Below, one piece after another: positions 1 to 6,940 of a stretch of DNA of 13,962 nt; the stretch's first letter is position 1, and each line of letters starts with the position of its first letter. The stretch comes from Lentisphaerota bacterium (GTDB lineage: Bacteria > Verrucomicrobiota > Kiritimatiellia > JAAZAB01), in the NCBI GenBank assembly GCA_016182435.1, contig JACPGN010000203.1, positions 1 through 13,962 on the forward strand, read 5' to 3'. Position numbers and translations under genes: made by a program. The notes under the pieces were generated by a model that saw only the letters and a list, made by a program, of their open reading frames with translations, searched no databases and had not been told where the DNA came from.

Positions 1-103
1 CAGGCCGCTTCGGTGCCGCCGCAATAGATATAGTACCTCAATCACGAGGAACTGCCATGAAAAACAAGAATGTTTCCGCCTGAAGCGGACCCGCAGAGGA
101 GGG
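1..103. other. Left-edge stretch with no firm gene
   Basis: A reading frame open from the window edge ends in TAG at 25-27, and an eight-codon ORF (58-84) follows a GAGGA box. Either could be the tail or head of a truncated gene, but nothing recognisable is encoded. A small hairpin (TCCGC, five-base loop, GCGGA) lies near 75-89. I call no gene here. Confidence 0.3.
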
Positions 104-196
104 AACCACGGATGGCACGGATAACACTGATTGTTGACGGCCGCCCGGCGGCCGTCAACGGTCTAACTATCCGTGAAATCAGTGTAATCAGTGGTT
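104..196. mobile_element. Gene-less MITE-like element with 3 x 9-bp inverted arms
   Basis: The left arm holds three consecutive 9-mers, CACGGATGG (107-115), CACGGATAA (116-124) and CACTGATTG (125-133). The right arm holds three in inverse orientation at 167-175, 176-184 and 185-193, all fitting CAC[G/T]GATNN, and AACC/GGTT lies outside the two arms. The middle is a perfect palindrome with 13-bp half sites (133-159, GTTGACGGCCGCC and its complement around one C). The same arm design flanks the GxxExxY gene at 3183-3629, so I read this as a non-coding relative of that cassette. No clear target duplication is visible. It sits about 50 bp upstream of the rplO relic. Confidence 0.6.
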
Positions 197-248
197 AATT
201 TCTCTGGGTTGCGGGCATAGACCCGCATTGAAAGAGGTGACGGAGAAT

Positions 249-498
249 ATGCTGAGTCTGCATTCCTTGAAAAATACGCCGGGCGCCCGGCATCGCAAGA
301 TGCGCGTGGGCTGCGGGGCAGGCTCGGGCAAGGGCAAAACCTGTGGCCGGGGCCACAAGGGACAATATGCCCGCTCGGGCCATAAGCATAAACCGGGACT
401 TGAAGCGCTTCAAGGACGGCCATGAAATCACCGAAGCTGTTCTGGAAACAGCCGGCCTGATTAAGCCCGCGGCGGATTGGGGTCAGCCCTCTAAATAG
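249..498 (+). pseudogene. rplO: Ribosomal protein L15 (rplO) copy with internal deletion and frameshift
   Basis: From ATG 249, about 50 codons match the N-terminus of bacterial L15: [18 protein letters not shown], then a [15 protein letters not shown] stretch, then [15 protein letters not shown] box lies just upstream of the ATG. In this frame a stop is reached at 423-425. In the +1 frame, from about 400, the sequence resumes as the L15 C-terminus ([15 protein letters not shown], then ETAGLIK) and runs into unrelated sequence before TAG at 496-498. L15 is normally about 145-150 aa, so roughly 55-60 central residues are missing. The junction lies in CTTGAAG, a plausible microhomology for both sides, so deletion between short repeats is likely. 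No other ribosomal protein gene is nearby, so this is a stray copy and an intact rplO must exist elsewhere. An assembly chimera is the main alternative. Confidence 0.75.
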
Positions 499-503
499 AA
501 CTT
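481..503 (+). repeat. Direct repeat copy 1 (GGTCAGCCC...AAATAGAACTT)
   Basis: GGTCAGCCC, four to five variable bases, then AAATAGAACTT. A second copy starts 42 bp downstream. The head resembles the GGGTCAGNCCC sequences that often sit at the edges of inserted cassettes in bacterial chromosomes. This copy marks the end of the rplO relic. Confidence 0.6.
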
Positions 504-522
504 TACAAGCGAGGCGGCACAG

Positions 523-545
523 GGTCAGCCCCCGAAATAGAACTT
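523..545 (+). repeat. Direct repeat copy 2 (GGTCAGCCC...AAATAGAACTT)
   Basis: Second copy of the 23-bp repeat at 481-503, with about two differences in the variable middle. It abuts the RHS-like relic. The 19 bp between the two copies encode nothing recognisable. Confidence 0.6.
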
Positions 546-744
546 AACGTTCTATTCTTATCTGCAAAACTCTGATCTGATCTCCACGATTACAAATGGC
601 AACCTGCTGGTCACCCGCTCCTACGAACCACACCGCAACCTCCTCACCCAGGTCAAAAATGGCCTCAGCATCCGTCTCCGCCAAAAGGCTACGCCGGACA
701 ATAGCCTGCCCGCAGTGCTACGCTCAGCGTTGCAGGCGGGCTGA
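541..744 (+). pseudogene. RHS/YD-repeat protein fragment
   Basis: A frame open from 541 to TGA 742-744 has no good start codon. Residues encoded by about 553-660 read like one YD/RHS repeat unit: YSYLQNSDLISTITNGNLL followed by VTRSYEPHRNLLTQVKNG. This has the aromatic, NGN, and R-Y-E-x-x-R-N-L-L pattern typical of extracellular RHS repeats. RHS proteins are usually well over 1000 aa, so this is a relic of a few dozen codons. After about 660 the similarity fades into hairpin-rich DNA. It most likely arrived or was left behind through recombination at the direct repeats that precede it. The assignment rests on one repeat unit. Confidence 0.5.
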
Positions 745-881
745 GGCCCTACGTAAGGGCGCGACCTCGCCTCTGGCATGGTTCATGCCATAGGCAGATC
801 CGCCTTTGGAGGGAACCCTCATGCCAGCCACGCGAAACCCTGGCCAGCGCAGGGCAGGCGCGTGGTCGCGCCATTTTACCC
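660..881. other. Hairpin-rich non-coding stretch
   Basis: I find no credible gene here. The stretch is dense in short inverted repeats: ACGCT-C-AGCGT near 720-730 inside a GCCTGC/GCAGGC pair, GGCATG-GTT-CATGCC (775-789), and GGCGCG-TGGT-CGCGCC (857-872). CGCGAAACC occurs twice, once at the end of the downstream VWA gene (about 885-893) and once near 832-840, as if the end of that gene were partly copied. The layout resembles an interspersed repeat element rather than a regulatory region. Confidence 0.4.
857..872 (-). terminator. Possible 3' hairpin of the VWA operon
   Basis: A perfect 6-bp GC stem (GGCGCG/CGCGCC) with a 4-nt loop lies 10 nt beyond the stop of the 753-aa VWA gene. Read on the minus strand it has no T-run after the stem, so it is a weak intrinsic terminator at best. 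It could instead stabilise the mRNA 3' end or be part of the local repeat. Confidence 0.25.
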
Positions 882-3143
882 CTACGCGAAACCACGCAGG
901 AGACGGAGGAGCCAATCCAGGCCCAGAATCGCGATCAGCGCCAGGAGCAGTTCATAGCCGGTCCAGAAATCGAGCGTCCGAGTTTGCTGGACCATGTTTT
1001 TTACCTTGGGAGCGCCGGCCATCCATGACGCCGGATCGTCCGGCACGATCCGCCGGCCGCCCGTCGCGGCGGCAAGCCGCTCCAGGTTGGCCGCATTTAC
1101 CGTCCCCGGCGCGCTCTCCGGCTCCGGCTCCCGAACGTCAACAACGCTTTCCGCATCCGCGGCGATGCGACCTTCCAGCATAACCGCTGCGTTGATGCGA
1201 TATTGTCCGGAAGCGGCCGCCTGGAATTCGGATTGGTATTGACCGCTGTGCGCCGGGTGCGGAACCAGAACCAGCGGAATTTTATGGCCGTCGGGAATCG
1301 TGACATCGGCTTCCAGGCCCGGACGTTCCAGCGGGCGATCGGAGCGAATCTCAAAGTGGAGGGCAACGGCCTGTCCGGCCAGATAGCTGCTGCGGTCGGT
1401 TTGCATCCAAAGGTTCACATTGCCCGGGGCCAGCCGACCGGGTTGCAGCGCGCGCAGGGTCTGCTGCCAGAAAATATTATAGGGCGTGTTGCCTTCGGCA
1501 TCCGGCGCGGAAATCATCTGCCATTTCCAGAGGCTATCGGTTCCCAGGAACAGCACGCGTCCGCGGCCGACGGTATGCTCCGCCGCCACGATCAGCGGAC
1601 CATAGGCGTTGGCATGTCCCACCGCTTCGAGCAGGATGGTGGCCGCCGGCTTTTTGCGCAACGCCGCGTAGATCTGATCCAGCGGCGGAAGCTCAGACCA
1701 GCGTTTGCCCTCGGCAACGCCGCCATAGAAGAAGAGCGGCGAAGCGGCGCCCTCCGGACTGATCCGGATGGCCACGGGGCCCTGGATCGGCTTGGCCGAG
1801 TCGGGCGAAAGCTCCACGGGCAACAGCCCCTCAAGCTCGCCAAGTAGCCGCCAGCGGCTGAGATTGGGACCGGCCACGATGATGAGCGATTTTCCCTCTT
1901 CCACGACCAGGTCATAGAGCGCGGGCGCCAACGCCTTGGGCCAGTGCTCCGGATTGACATCGCCCACGATAAACGTGTCAAACCACGAGAGTTCCGCGCG
2001 GGTCTGAGGGAAACCGCCGAGGCTGACCCGCCGGTCCGGTTCGCCGAATTGCATATAGATGCCGGGACCGCGCTCCAGGAAACCGGTGAACGTAAAGCTT
2101 GGATCGTTCTCGAAAACACGGCGCAGGAATTTGAACTCCCAGCGCCAGGTATCTTCCAGCAAAAGCACCTCATTTTTGCGGCTTTCCACCTTGACACTGA
2201 CTTCATAGGGCGCCGCGGCGGTAACCGCGCCGGTGGCGCGCGACGCAACCTGCAAGGCATAGCGCTTGATTCCCACGCTGACCGGGCGGTACGCCAGGCT
2301 GATCTGACGTTCGGTCTCGGCATCCGCAAACTCGAAATCACGCCGCAGGATCTCTTTGCCGTCCTCAGCCAGCGTCAACCGGAGCGGAATTTTTACCGCG
2401 TTCTGCTGCCGCACGGTCACAAGAAAACGCGACTCCGACCCCAGAAGCACGCGGCGCGGGCTCTGCACGCCGACGACGTTGACAACCGGCGTTGTATGCG
2501 CCGCGTCTTCGGCCGGAGGTGCGAGCACGTCCACGGTCAGGCCCAGGCGGCGGGCCTGCGCCACGGCATCCTGGGCGCTCCGGTCACGGCCGTCGCTGAT
2601 GAGTAGCACCCGGCTGGCCTGGAGGCCGGATGCCGATTCGAGCGTTTTGTTCTGGCGATAGAAATTCCACGCGGTCGCGAGGCTTTCCGCATAGCGGGTA
2701 TCCTCCCCCGTCGCCTTCAGGCCGGATAAATCGTGGCGCGCTAATGGGCGGGCATCGTGATCGAAAGCGAACCAATAAATATTGAATTGGCTGAGGAAAG
2801 CGCGGGCCGCCCGGCTGGCCTGCAACCGTTCCAGCGCGGCTCCCAAGCGCGACTCGCTGGACTCCGCGTTAGGCTTTCCCATGCTGCGCGAGGTATCTAC
2901 CAGCACCAACAGGTCAGGCGCCTGGGCGATCGAACGAACATAGGTTGCTCCCGGCCGCAACAGGCAGAGCAGAAACAACACGATGGCCATCCCGCGTAAC
3001 GCCGCAAGTCCCGCACCCCAGGAACGCGGAACATTTTTCTCGTAGAGCAGCACCCGCAGGCCATGGAACAGCCCCAGAGTCAAGGCCGCCCCGGCCAGCA
3101 CAATCGTCCAAACCGGCAGCATCGGATTTAGGGTCAAGGTCAT
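882..3143 (-). CDS. VWA-domain membrane protein with large periplasmic/GATase1-like region (753 aa)
   Basis: Two N-terminal hydrophobic segments (about residues 10-33 and 45-63) precede a von Willebrand A domain with the MIDAS motif DTSRSM at residues 83-88. Next come a beta-rich middle part and a region from about 340 to 570 that starts VLLLEDTWRWEFKFLRR and resembles the glutamine-amidotransferase-like fold found in large BatA-linked proteins. A further beta-sandwich-like region follows, then a C-terminal membrane helix (about 728-747). Such proteins occur in operons with BatA/DUF58/MoxR genes in PVC and Bacteroidetes-like genomes, where roles in envelope stress or surface assembly have been proposed. 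The exact function is unknown. The start ATG lies 6 nt from the stop of the upstream VWA gene if the inserted GxxExxY cassette is ignored, so it was probably cotranscribed with it. Confidence 0.85.
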   Translation of the reverse strand: MTLTLNPMLPVWTIVLAGAALTLGLFHGLRVLLYEKNVPRSWGAGLAALRGMAIVLFLLCLLRPGATYVRSIAQAPDLLVLVDTSRSMGKPNAESSESRLGAALERLQASRAARAFLSQFNIYWFAFDHDARPLARHDLSGLKATGEDTRYAESLATAWNFYRQNKTLESASGLQASRVLLISDGRDRSAQDAVAQARRLGLTVDVLAPPAEDAAHTTPVVNVVGVQSPRRVLLGSESRFLVTVRQQNAVKIPLRLTLAEDGKEILRRDFEFADAETERQISLAYRPVSVGIKRYALQVASRATGAVTAAAPYEVSVKVESRKNEVLLLEDTWRWEFKFLRRVFENDPSFTFTGFLERGPGIYMQFGEPDRRVSLGGFPQTRAELSWFDTFIVGDVNPEHWPKALAPALYDLVVEEGKSLIIVAGPNLSRWRLLGELEGLLPVELSPDSAKPIQGPVAIRISPEGAASPLFFYGGVAEGKRWSELPPLDQIYAALRKKPAATILLEAVGHANAYGPLIVAAEHTVGRGRVLFLGTDSLWKWQMISAPDAEGNTPYNIFWQQTLRALQPGRLAPGNVNLWMQTDRSSYLAGQAVALHFEIRSDRPLERPGLEADVTIPDGHKIPLVLVPHPAHSGQYQSEFQAAASGQYRINAAVMLEGRIAADAESVVDVREPEPESAPGTVNAANLERLAAATGGRRIVPDDPASWMAGAPKVKNMVQQTRTLDFWTGYELLLALIAILGLDWLLRLLRGFA

Positions 3144-3146
3144 AAG

Positions 3147-3155
3147 TTACTATTC
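3147..3155 (+). repeat. 9-bp direct repeat, left copy (putative target duplication)
   Basis: TTACTATTC, repeated exactly at 3638-3646. Together the copies bracket the GxxExxY cassette. Collapsing them to one copy gives a continuous VWA-VWA operon junction with 6 nt between stop and start. Confidence 0.5.
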
Positions 3156-3213
3156 AGATACCGCATTTACCGGATTTTTGACCACGGATTACACGGATGG
3201 CACGGATTTTTTC

Positions 3214-3232
3214 ATCCCGCGCCGCGCGGGAT
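3214..3232. other. Hairpin inside the GxxExxY cassette
   Basis: ATCCCGCG-CCG-CGCGGGAT is an 8-bp perfect stem directly after the GxxExxY stop. On the minus strand it is followed by an A-run, not a T-run, so it is not a classic terminator of that gene. A GC-rich palindrome also sits between the arms of the related element at 104-196, so it may be a structural part of the element. Confidence 0.5.
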
Positions 3233-3604
3233 TTATTTCACCACCCTTTTCCAGCGCAGTTTTGCATATTTAAAATTCAACAGCAAGGCCAGGTGTAGTC
3301 CGGTCAGCGTCAGGTAACCTGTCATTTGTGCTAAATGGTTTTCATTGAACTCCGAAACAACCTTGGGATCGGCAATAACGATCTCGTCAACAATCATATC
3401 GGGAATTAACAAACCGATTTGGCGACCCTTGTACTCGACCTTGAATGCTTTCTGCTGATTGACTGAGTGACCACGCTCTTGTAGTTCGATCACCAGCGCG
3501 TTTTCATAGAGTTTTTCGTCAAGACCGGGTTTCAGCTCATTCAGAACAGTCATTACCGCTCCAATGATCTCCGCGCTGAGCTTCTCATGTATCAGCTCTT
3601 GCAT
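3233..3604 (-). CDS. GxxExxY protein (PDDEXK_3-like nuclease fold)
   Basis: At 123 aa this is the usual family length. The eponymous motif is at residues 27-33 (G-L-D-E-K-L-Y), followed by NALVIEL and the conserved PDMIVD segment (D69). The C-terminal AQMTGYLTLTGLHLALLLNF block is also typical. The family is assigned to the PD-(D/E)XK nuclease superfamily, but its biological role is not settled. Here the position that is usually E-x-K reads D79-P-K81, so catalysis by the usual metal site is doubtful. The start ATG overlaps the innermost 9-bp unit of the right arm (CACGGAT-ATG) and there is no strong ribosome binding site, so the arm itself forms the 5' leader. The gene lies between two VWA genes, in their orientation, and may ride on the operon's transcription. 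Confidence 0.85.
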   Translation of the reverse strand: MQELIHEKLSAEIIGAVMTVLNELKPGLDEKLYENALVIELQERGHSVNQQKAFKVEYKGRQIGLLIPDMIVDEIVIADPKVVSEFNENHLAQMTGYLTLTGLHLALLLNFKYAKLRWKRVVK

Positions 3605-3637
3605 ATCCGTGCCATCCGTGTAATCAGTGGTGAATAA

Positions 3638-3646
3638 TTACTATTC
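3638..3646 (+). repeat. 9-bp direct repeat, right copy (putative target duplication)
   Basis: TTACTATTC, identical to 3147-3155. This copy contains the stop codon of the upstream VWA gene (CTA on the plus strand), so an insertion at this site leaves that gene's end intact. Confidence 0.5.
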
Positions 3647-5860
3647 TTTACGACCGCCAAAGAATCCCGCCCGCGCCACAACGGAACTTAACACCACGCG
3701 CGGATGAGCTGTTGGGCAATACTTATGGGTAAGCCACATCTCCGCCAGGAACACGAGCAATGCCAGGATCATCAGCAACTGATCCAAAGCGACGCGTTTT
3801 TCCGTTGCCAGGCCGTGCCGGGGGCCAAGATCGGGCGTCGTCACTTCGAACTCGGCCGATTGCCACCAGCGTTGCAAGATGCCCTTGTCGGCCGGGAGCA
3901 GGGGACTATCGCGCCGGAGGGCCTGGACGATAAAGGGCAGCCGTTCCATCCCGGAAGCCCTCATATAGGCGACCTGGTAGACACCCGCCTTCTGGATCGC
4001 GGGTAGCTGCATGACCGCGCGACCGGCGATCATGCGGATTTCGGGCCGCAGGCTCTGCCCGTCGGGAGTCGTGATGACAACCGCGTTGTTGGTGAGCGCA
4101 TCAGGCAACGGCAGGTTCACGGCCTCGCCGACCTCAAACCTGCCGCGCCATAATCCTCCAGCGAGATACTGAAGCACGCGGTCCATCAGGGGGACAAAAC
4201 CCTTACGGCGGGGCAGATCGCTCCAGGCATCACTGGCGGTCGTATTGAACAGCAGAATCCTGCCGGCGCCGGTGCTGCTTTCAAGAATCGCCGGAGTTTG
4301 GCCTTGAATGGTGGCAATGACGTGGACATCGTTGCGGCCCTCAACCGGTGTCAGGAGATAATAGGTTCGGAAGCGAATCTGCGGCAGATCGTTGAAGGTC
4401 GGATCGTAGAGCGGCGCCAGCAGGGGGTGATTCCATTGCACGTCGCCAAATATGGCGAGATCGCCGCGGCTTTTTTGCAGGTCCACCAGTTTTCCGAGCC
4501 GCGCGGCCAGGAGACTGGTCGAAGCCCGAACGGGATTGAATAATTTTGACTCATAAAAATCGTTCCGGATCGAAGGACCCAGGAATACGACCAGCCCGGC
4601 GCCGGCCTTGACGCGATCTTCCAATTGCTCCAGGCGCTCATCGGCCAGCGCGGGCACATCCGCCATCATAATCACATTGGCTTCGGCGATATCTTCAGGT
4701 TTGACGGCGGTATCCGAGCGGCGGACAAACTGGAGTGCGCCCGGATCGGCATAGGCGAGCGCCTCCAGGGCCGTACGCAGGTGAAAGCCCGGTTGGAGTT
4801 CCGGAATCTGGGTGGACTCGTTTTCGATCACGAGGACCCGGATATATCCGCGCCAATCGAGGTTGACCCAATATTGGTCGTCGGAGGCAAGCGCATCAGA
4901 GGGTTCCAGGCTGAGAGACGCAACCTGCCCCTTGAGATCTAACGCGGCCGGCAGTTCGAATTCCACCTGCAAGGGCGGACCTGGTTTCAGCGAAACTTTA
5001 CGGGTCAATTCCGGCATCCCGGCGATATGCGCAAGGCGCACCGTGCGCTCCCGAATGCTATCGCCGATGGCCGCAACCTGGACGCGGATCAACCGCTGCA
5101 CTTGTCCCGCGTCGCGCGGGAAAGGGTTGTCTGACTTGATCAACTCGGCCCGGGCAATCCAGGCATTGCGGGGATGGTCCGGCCCGAGATCGAAGACATG
5201 CACGCGCACGGGGGCAGCCACTTCCCCAAGAAAGCGGGCGATCCCGCTTTGGGTCCAACTTCCGGCGAGATTCGCGGTGATGAAGAACAACTCGACCGCT
5301 GTGCCGGCGCGGCCCGGCGCCAGCAGCGCAGGGATGAATTGGAGCGCCCCGGTCAGATCGCCTTCGCCGTCACTGGGGCGTGTCGCGCGCAGGCGGCCGA
5401 CATAGCCGGCCGGATCATCCCGAAGCGGTCCAAGCGGTTCCGCATTATTGCCGGCCAGCAGCACCGTGCTGCGATCCCCGGCCAGGCCGCTGAGCAAAAG
5501 TCTTTCCGCGAGCCCCCGGGCGGCGGCGAACGAAATGGTTCCATCGGAATTCTCGTATTGCATGCTGCGGCTTGTATCAAGGATGATAAACCGCTCCGCT
5601 TTGCCCTGGCCGCGACTGGGGGAAAAAATCGGCCGGGCCAAGGCCATTACCAACAGGATGATAAATGCCGCGCGCAGAAGGAAGAGGATGATCTGATGCC
5701 AGCGGACGCGCCGGGACAGGCGATGCTGACTGGAGCGCAGCCAGCGCAGACTGGTGAACGGCACGACCTTCACCTTGCGCGGCTTGAACAGGTGCACCAG
5801 GATCGGGACGCTCAGCAGTCCCAGTCCGAAAAGAGCCAGCGGCGCGAGAAAAACAATCAT
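3641..5860 (-). CDS. BatA-domain/VWA membrane protein (739 aa)
   Basis: The first 80 residues are a clear BatA N-terminal domain: a hydrophobic helix, LVHLFKPRKVKVVPFTSLRW, a basic stretch, then a second helix ending in ALARPIF. A VWA domain follows with the MIDAS motif DTSRSM at 95-100. The long C-terminal part includes a region around 350-470 (VRVLVIENES, then LVVFLGPSIRNDF) that resembles the amidotransferase-like domain of the downstream gene. A membrane helix lies near 697-717. The protein is probably anchored in the inner membrane with the bulk in the periplasm. BatA-type proteins work with MoxR ATPases and DUF58 proteins, but none of those genes is in this window. The start lies 27 nt after the DUF362 stop, which supports one transcript with it. 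Confidence 0.88.
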   Translation of the reverse strand: MIVFLAPLALFGLGLLSVPILVHLFKPRKVKVVPFTSLRWLRSSQHRLSRRVRWHQIILFLLRAAFIILLVMALARPIFSPSRGQGKAERFIILDTSRSMQYENSDGTISFAAARGLAERLLLSGLAGDRSTVLLAGNNAEPLGPLRDDPAGYVGRLRATRPSDGEGDLTGALQFIPALLAPGRAGTAVELFFITANLAGSWTQSGIARFLGEVAAPVRVHVFDLGPDHPRNAWIARAELIKSDNPFPRDAGQVQRLIRVQVAAIGDSIRERTVRLAHIAGMPELTRKVSLKPGPPLQVEFELPAALDLKGQVASLSLEPSDALASDDQYWVNLDWRGYIRVLVIENESTQIPELQPGFHLRTALEALAYADPGALQFVRRSDTAVKPEDIAEANVIMMADVPALADERLEQLEDRVKAGAGLVVFLGPSIRNDFYESKLFNPVRASTSLLAARLGKLVDLQKSRGDLAIFGDVQWNHPLLAPLYDPTFNDLPQIRFRTYYLLTPVEGRNDVHVIATIQGQTPAILESSTGAGRILLFNTTASDAWSDLPRRKGFVPLMDRVLQYLAGGLWRGRFEVGEAVNLPLPDALTNNAVVITTPDGQSLRPEIRMIAGRAVMQLPAIQKAGVYQVAYMRASGMERLPFIVQALRRDSPLLPADKGILQRWWQSAEFEVTTPDLGPRHGLATEKRVALDQLLMILALLVFLAEMWLTHKYCPTAHPRVVLSSVVARAGFFGGRKE

Positions 5861-5887
5861 AAATAGCGCTTAGGCCGTTGAGCCGTC

Positions 5888-6940
5888 TTAGACCTTGACG
5901 ATCTTGACTTTGTTCAAGTCCATTTCGCCCAAGCCTCTGGCGGCGGCGGCGCGGGTGGATTCGAGCGCGTCGTGGGGCAGGTCAAAGAGTGTCGTGGCGT
6001 AGGCGTCGGCCGCCACGGGATCGGCGCTGGCCAGCACGGTGTGCAGCGCTTTTACGTCGGCGAGCTTGCCGCCTTGCGGGCCGTTGCGCAGCAGAATGCG
6101 CGTGGCGTCAATCACCGTCAGTTGCGGGCGGATCACGGTATTGATGTCAGCCAGCGTTTGGGCCAGGGCCTGATGGATCTTGCCGCGGTCGCCGCCCAGC
6201 ACGCCCATGGTGTTTTTCAGGCCGAGGGTAAGCCGCGCCAGACCATGGTGCTTGGCCACGGGCACATTGATGTAACAATCGGCCTCCAGGGCGTCCTGGT
6301 AAAATTTGCCTTCGCTGATAGCCTGGCCCTGTTGAATCTTGACGGGAACGAACTTGCGCTCATCCACGAACGCGCAGGTAATGCTCTGACTTTGCAGCGA
6401 ATCAACTGCGGCCTTTATGCCGCTATTTACATAAGCGCGGCGCTCGTCGTTACTGGTGCGATCAAACACCAGAACGCGGGCGGCGCCGGCGGCGAGCGCC
6501 AGTTTGGCCAGCGCTTTGACCACCAGCGGATGGGTGTTGGCGGCCTGGTCCGGGGTGCGGTCCCAGCCGATGTTCGGCTTGACCACGACGGCAAAGCTTT
6601 TCTTGACGAAGGCGCCCATGCCGCCCAAGGGCTCCAGCACTTTTGCCACCAGCTCCTCGTAGTCCGGGCCTTTGCCCCAGGCGAGCGTCGGCGGCGCTGA
6701 TGACTTTTCCGCCTGGGCGGATCCGCCTGCTGGCGGAAGTGGCGCGGCCGCAGCTTCAGCGAGCGAAAAGGCTGGTTGCGCCAAGGTGAGGCCTGCCGAC
6801 CATAAGGCGAGCTGCCTCAGGAACTCGCGGCGCTGAATGGCATGACTTTTTATAAGGTCTGGCGTCTCGGCGCAGCTTTTTCCGTTTGCCAAAAAGCCCG
6901 GGCCGGCACTTTCCCAAACTGTCTTTGTCTTCATGCGCAT
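5888..6940 (-). CDS. Tat-exported DUF362 domain protein (350 aa)
   Basis: A twin-arginine signal lies near residues 36-61: RREFLRQLALWSAG followed by a hydrophobic run and an alanine-rich linker. The N-region before RR is long (about 36 aa), so the true start may lie downstream of the first ATG. TTGACC and TAGTCT, 17 nt apart, end exactly at that ATG, which also hints at a later start, but weakly. The mature part has DUF362 hallmarks: VVVKPNIGWDRTPDQAANTHP, DCYINVPVAKHHGLA, LTLGLKNTMGVLGGDRG, and ADPVAADAYATTLF near the C-terminus. DUF362 proteins are often linked to iron-sulfur or redox functions, but no cysteine cluster for Fe-S binding is visible here. It is the first gene of the minus-strand operon with the two VWA proteins and is divergent from the response regulator. 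Confidence 0.88.
   Translation of the reverse strand: MRMKTKTVWESAGPGFLANGKSCAETPDLIKSHAIQRREFLRQLALWSAGLTLAQPAFSLAEAAAAPLPPAGGSAQAEKSSAPPTLAWGKGPDYEELVAKVLEPLGGMGAFVKKSFAVVVKPNIGWDRTPDQAANTHPLVVKALAKLALAAGAARVLVFDRTSNDERRAYVNSGIKAAVDSLQSQSITCAFVDERKFVPVKIQQGQAISEGKFYQDALEADCYINVPVAKHHGLARLTLGLKNTMGVLGGDRGKIHQALAQTLADINTVIRPQLTVIDATRILLRNGPQGGKLADVKALHTVLASADPVAADAYATTLFDLPHDALESTRAAAARGLGEMDLNKVKIVKV

Larger units (their letters stand above)
3147..3646. mobile_element. Putative GxxExxY insertion cassette with inverted 3 x 9-bp arms
   Basis: Left arm: CACGGATTA, CACGGATGG, CACGGATTT at 3183-3209. Right arm, inverted: units at 3603-3611, 3612-3620 and 3621-3629. The 27-bp arms (3181-3207 against 3605-3631) are inverted copies with one mismatch. 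Between them lie a single GxxExxY gene, whose start codon abuts the last unit of the right arm, and a hairpin (3214-3232). A 9-bp direct repeat lies outside. About 25 bp on the left and 6 bp on the right separate the arms from that repeat, so the true element ends are uncertain. The cassette interrupts an otherwise tight minus-strand operon. The element at 104-196 has the same arms. Mobility is inferred; no transposase is present. Confidence 0.6.

Noticed and set aside
163..431. Two minus-strand ORFs of 78-86 aa opposite the rplO relic
   Set aside because: They read the complement of L15-coding sequence, and one ends in a [10 protein letters not shown] peptide, which is only a translation of the 9-bp repeat units.
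1203..1847. Plus-strand ORF of 214 aa
   Set aside because: It lies wholly within the 753-aa VWA gene on the other strand, has no RBS or recognisable domain, and is a GC-rich shadow frame.
3207..3232. Intrinsic terminator for the GxxExxY gene
   Set aside because: The stem is good, but the run on the transcribed side is A, not T, in the direction of the gene.
3181..3631. CRISPR-like reading of the CAC[G/T]GATNN units
   Set aside because: The units are 9 bp, directly adjacent without spacers, and inverted between the two arms, so this is not a CRISPR array.
5174..5866. Plus-strand ORF of 230 aa (and a similar one at 5972-6700)
   Set aside because: Antisense shadows of the BatA/VWA and DUF362 genes, with compositions typical of a complementary frame and no known motif.
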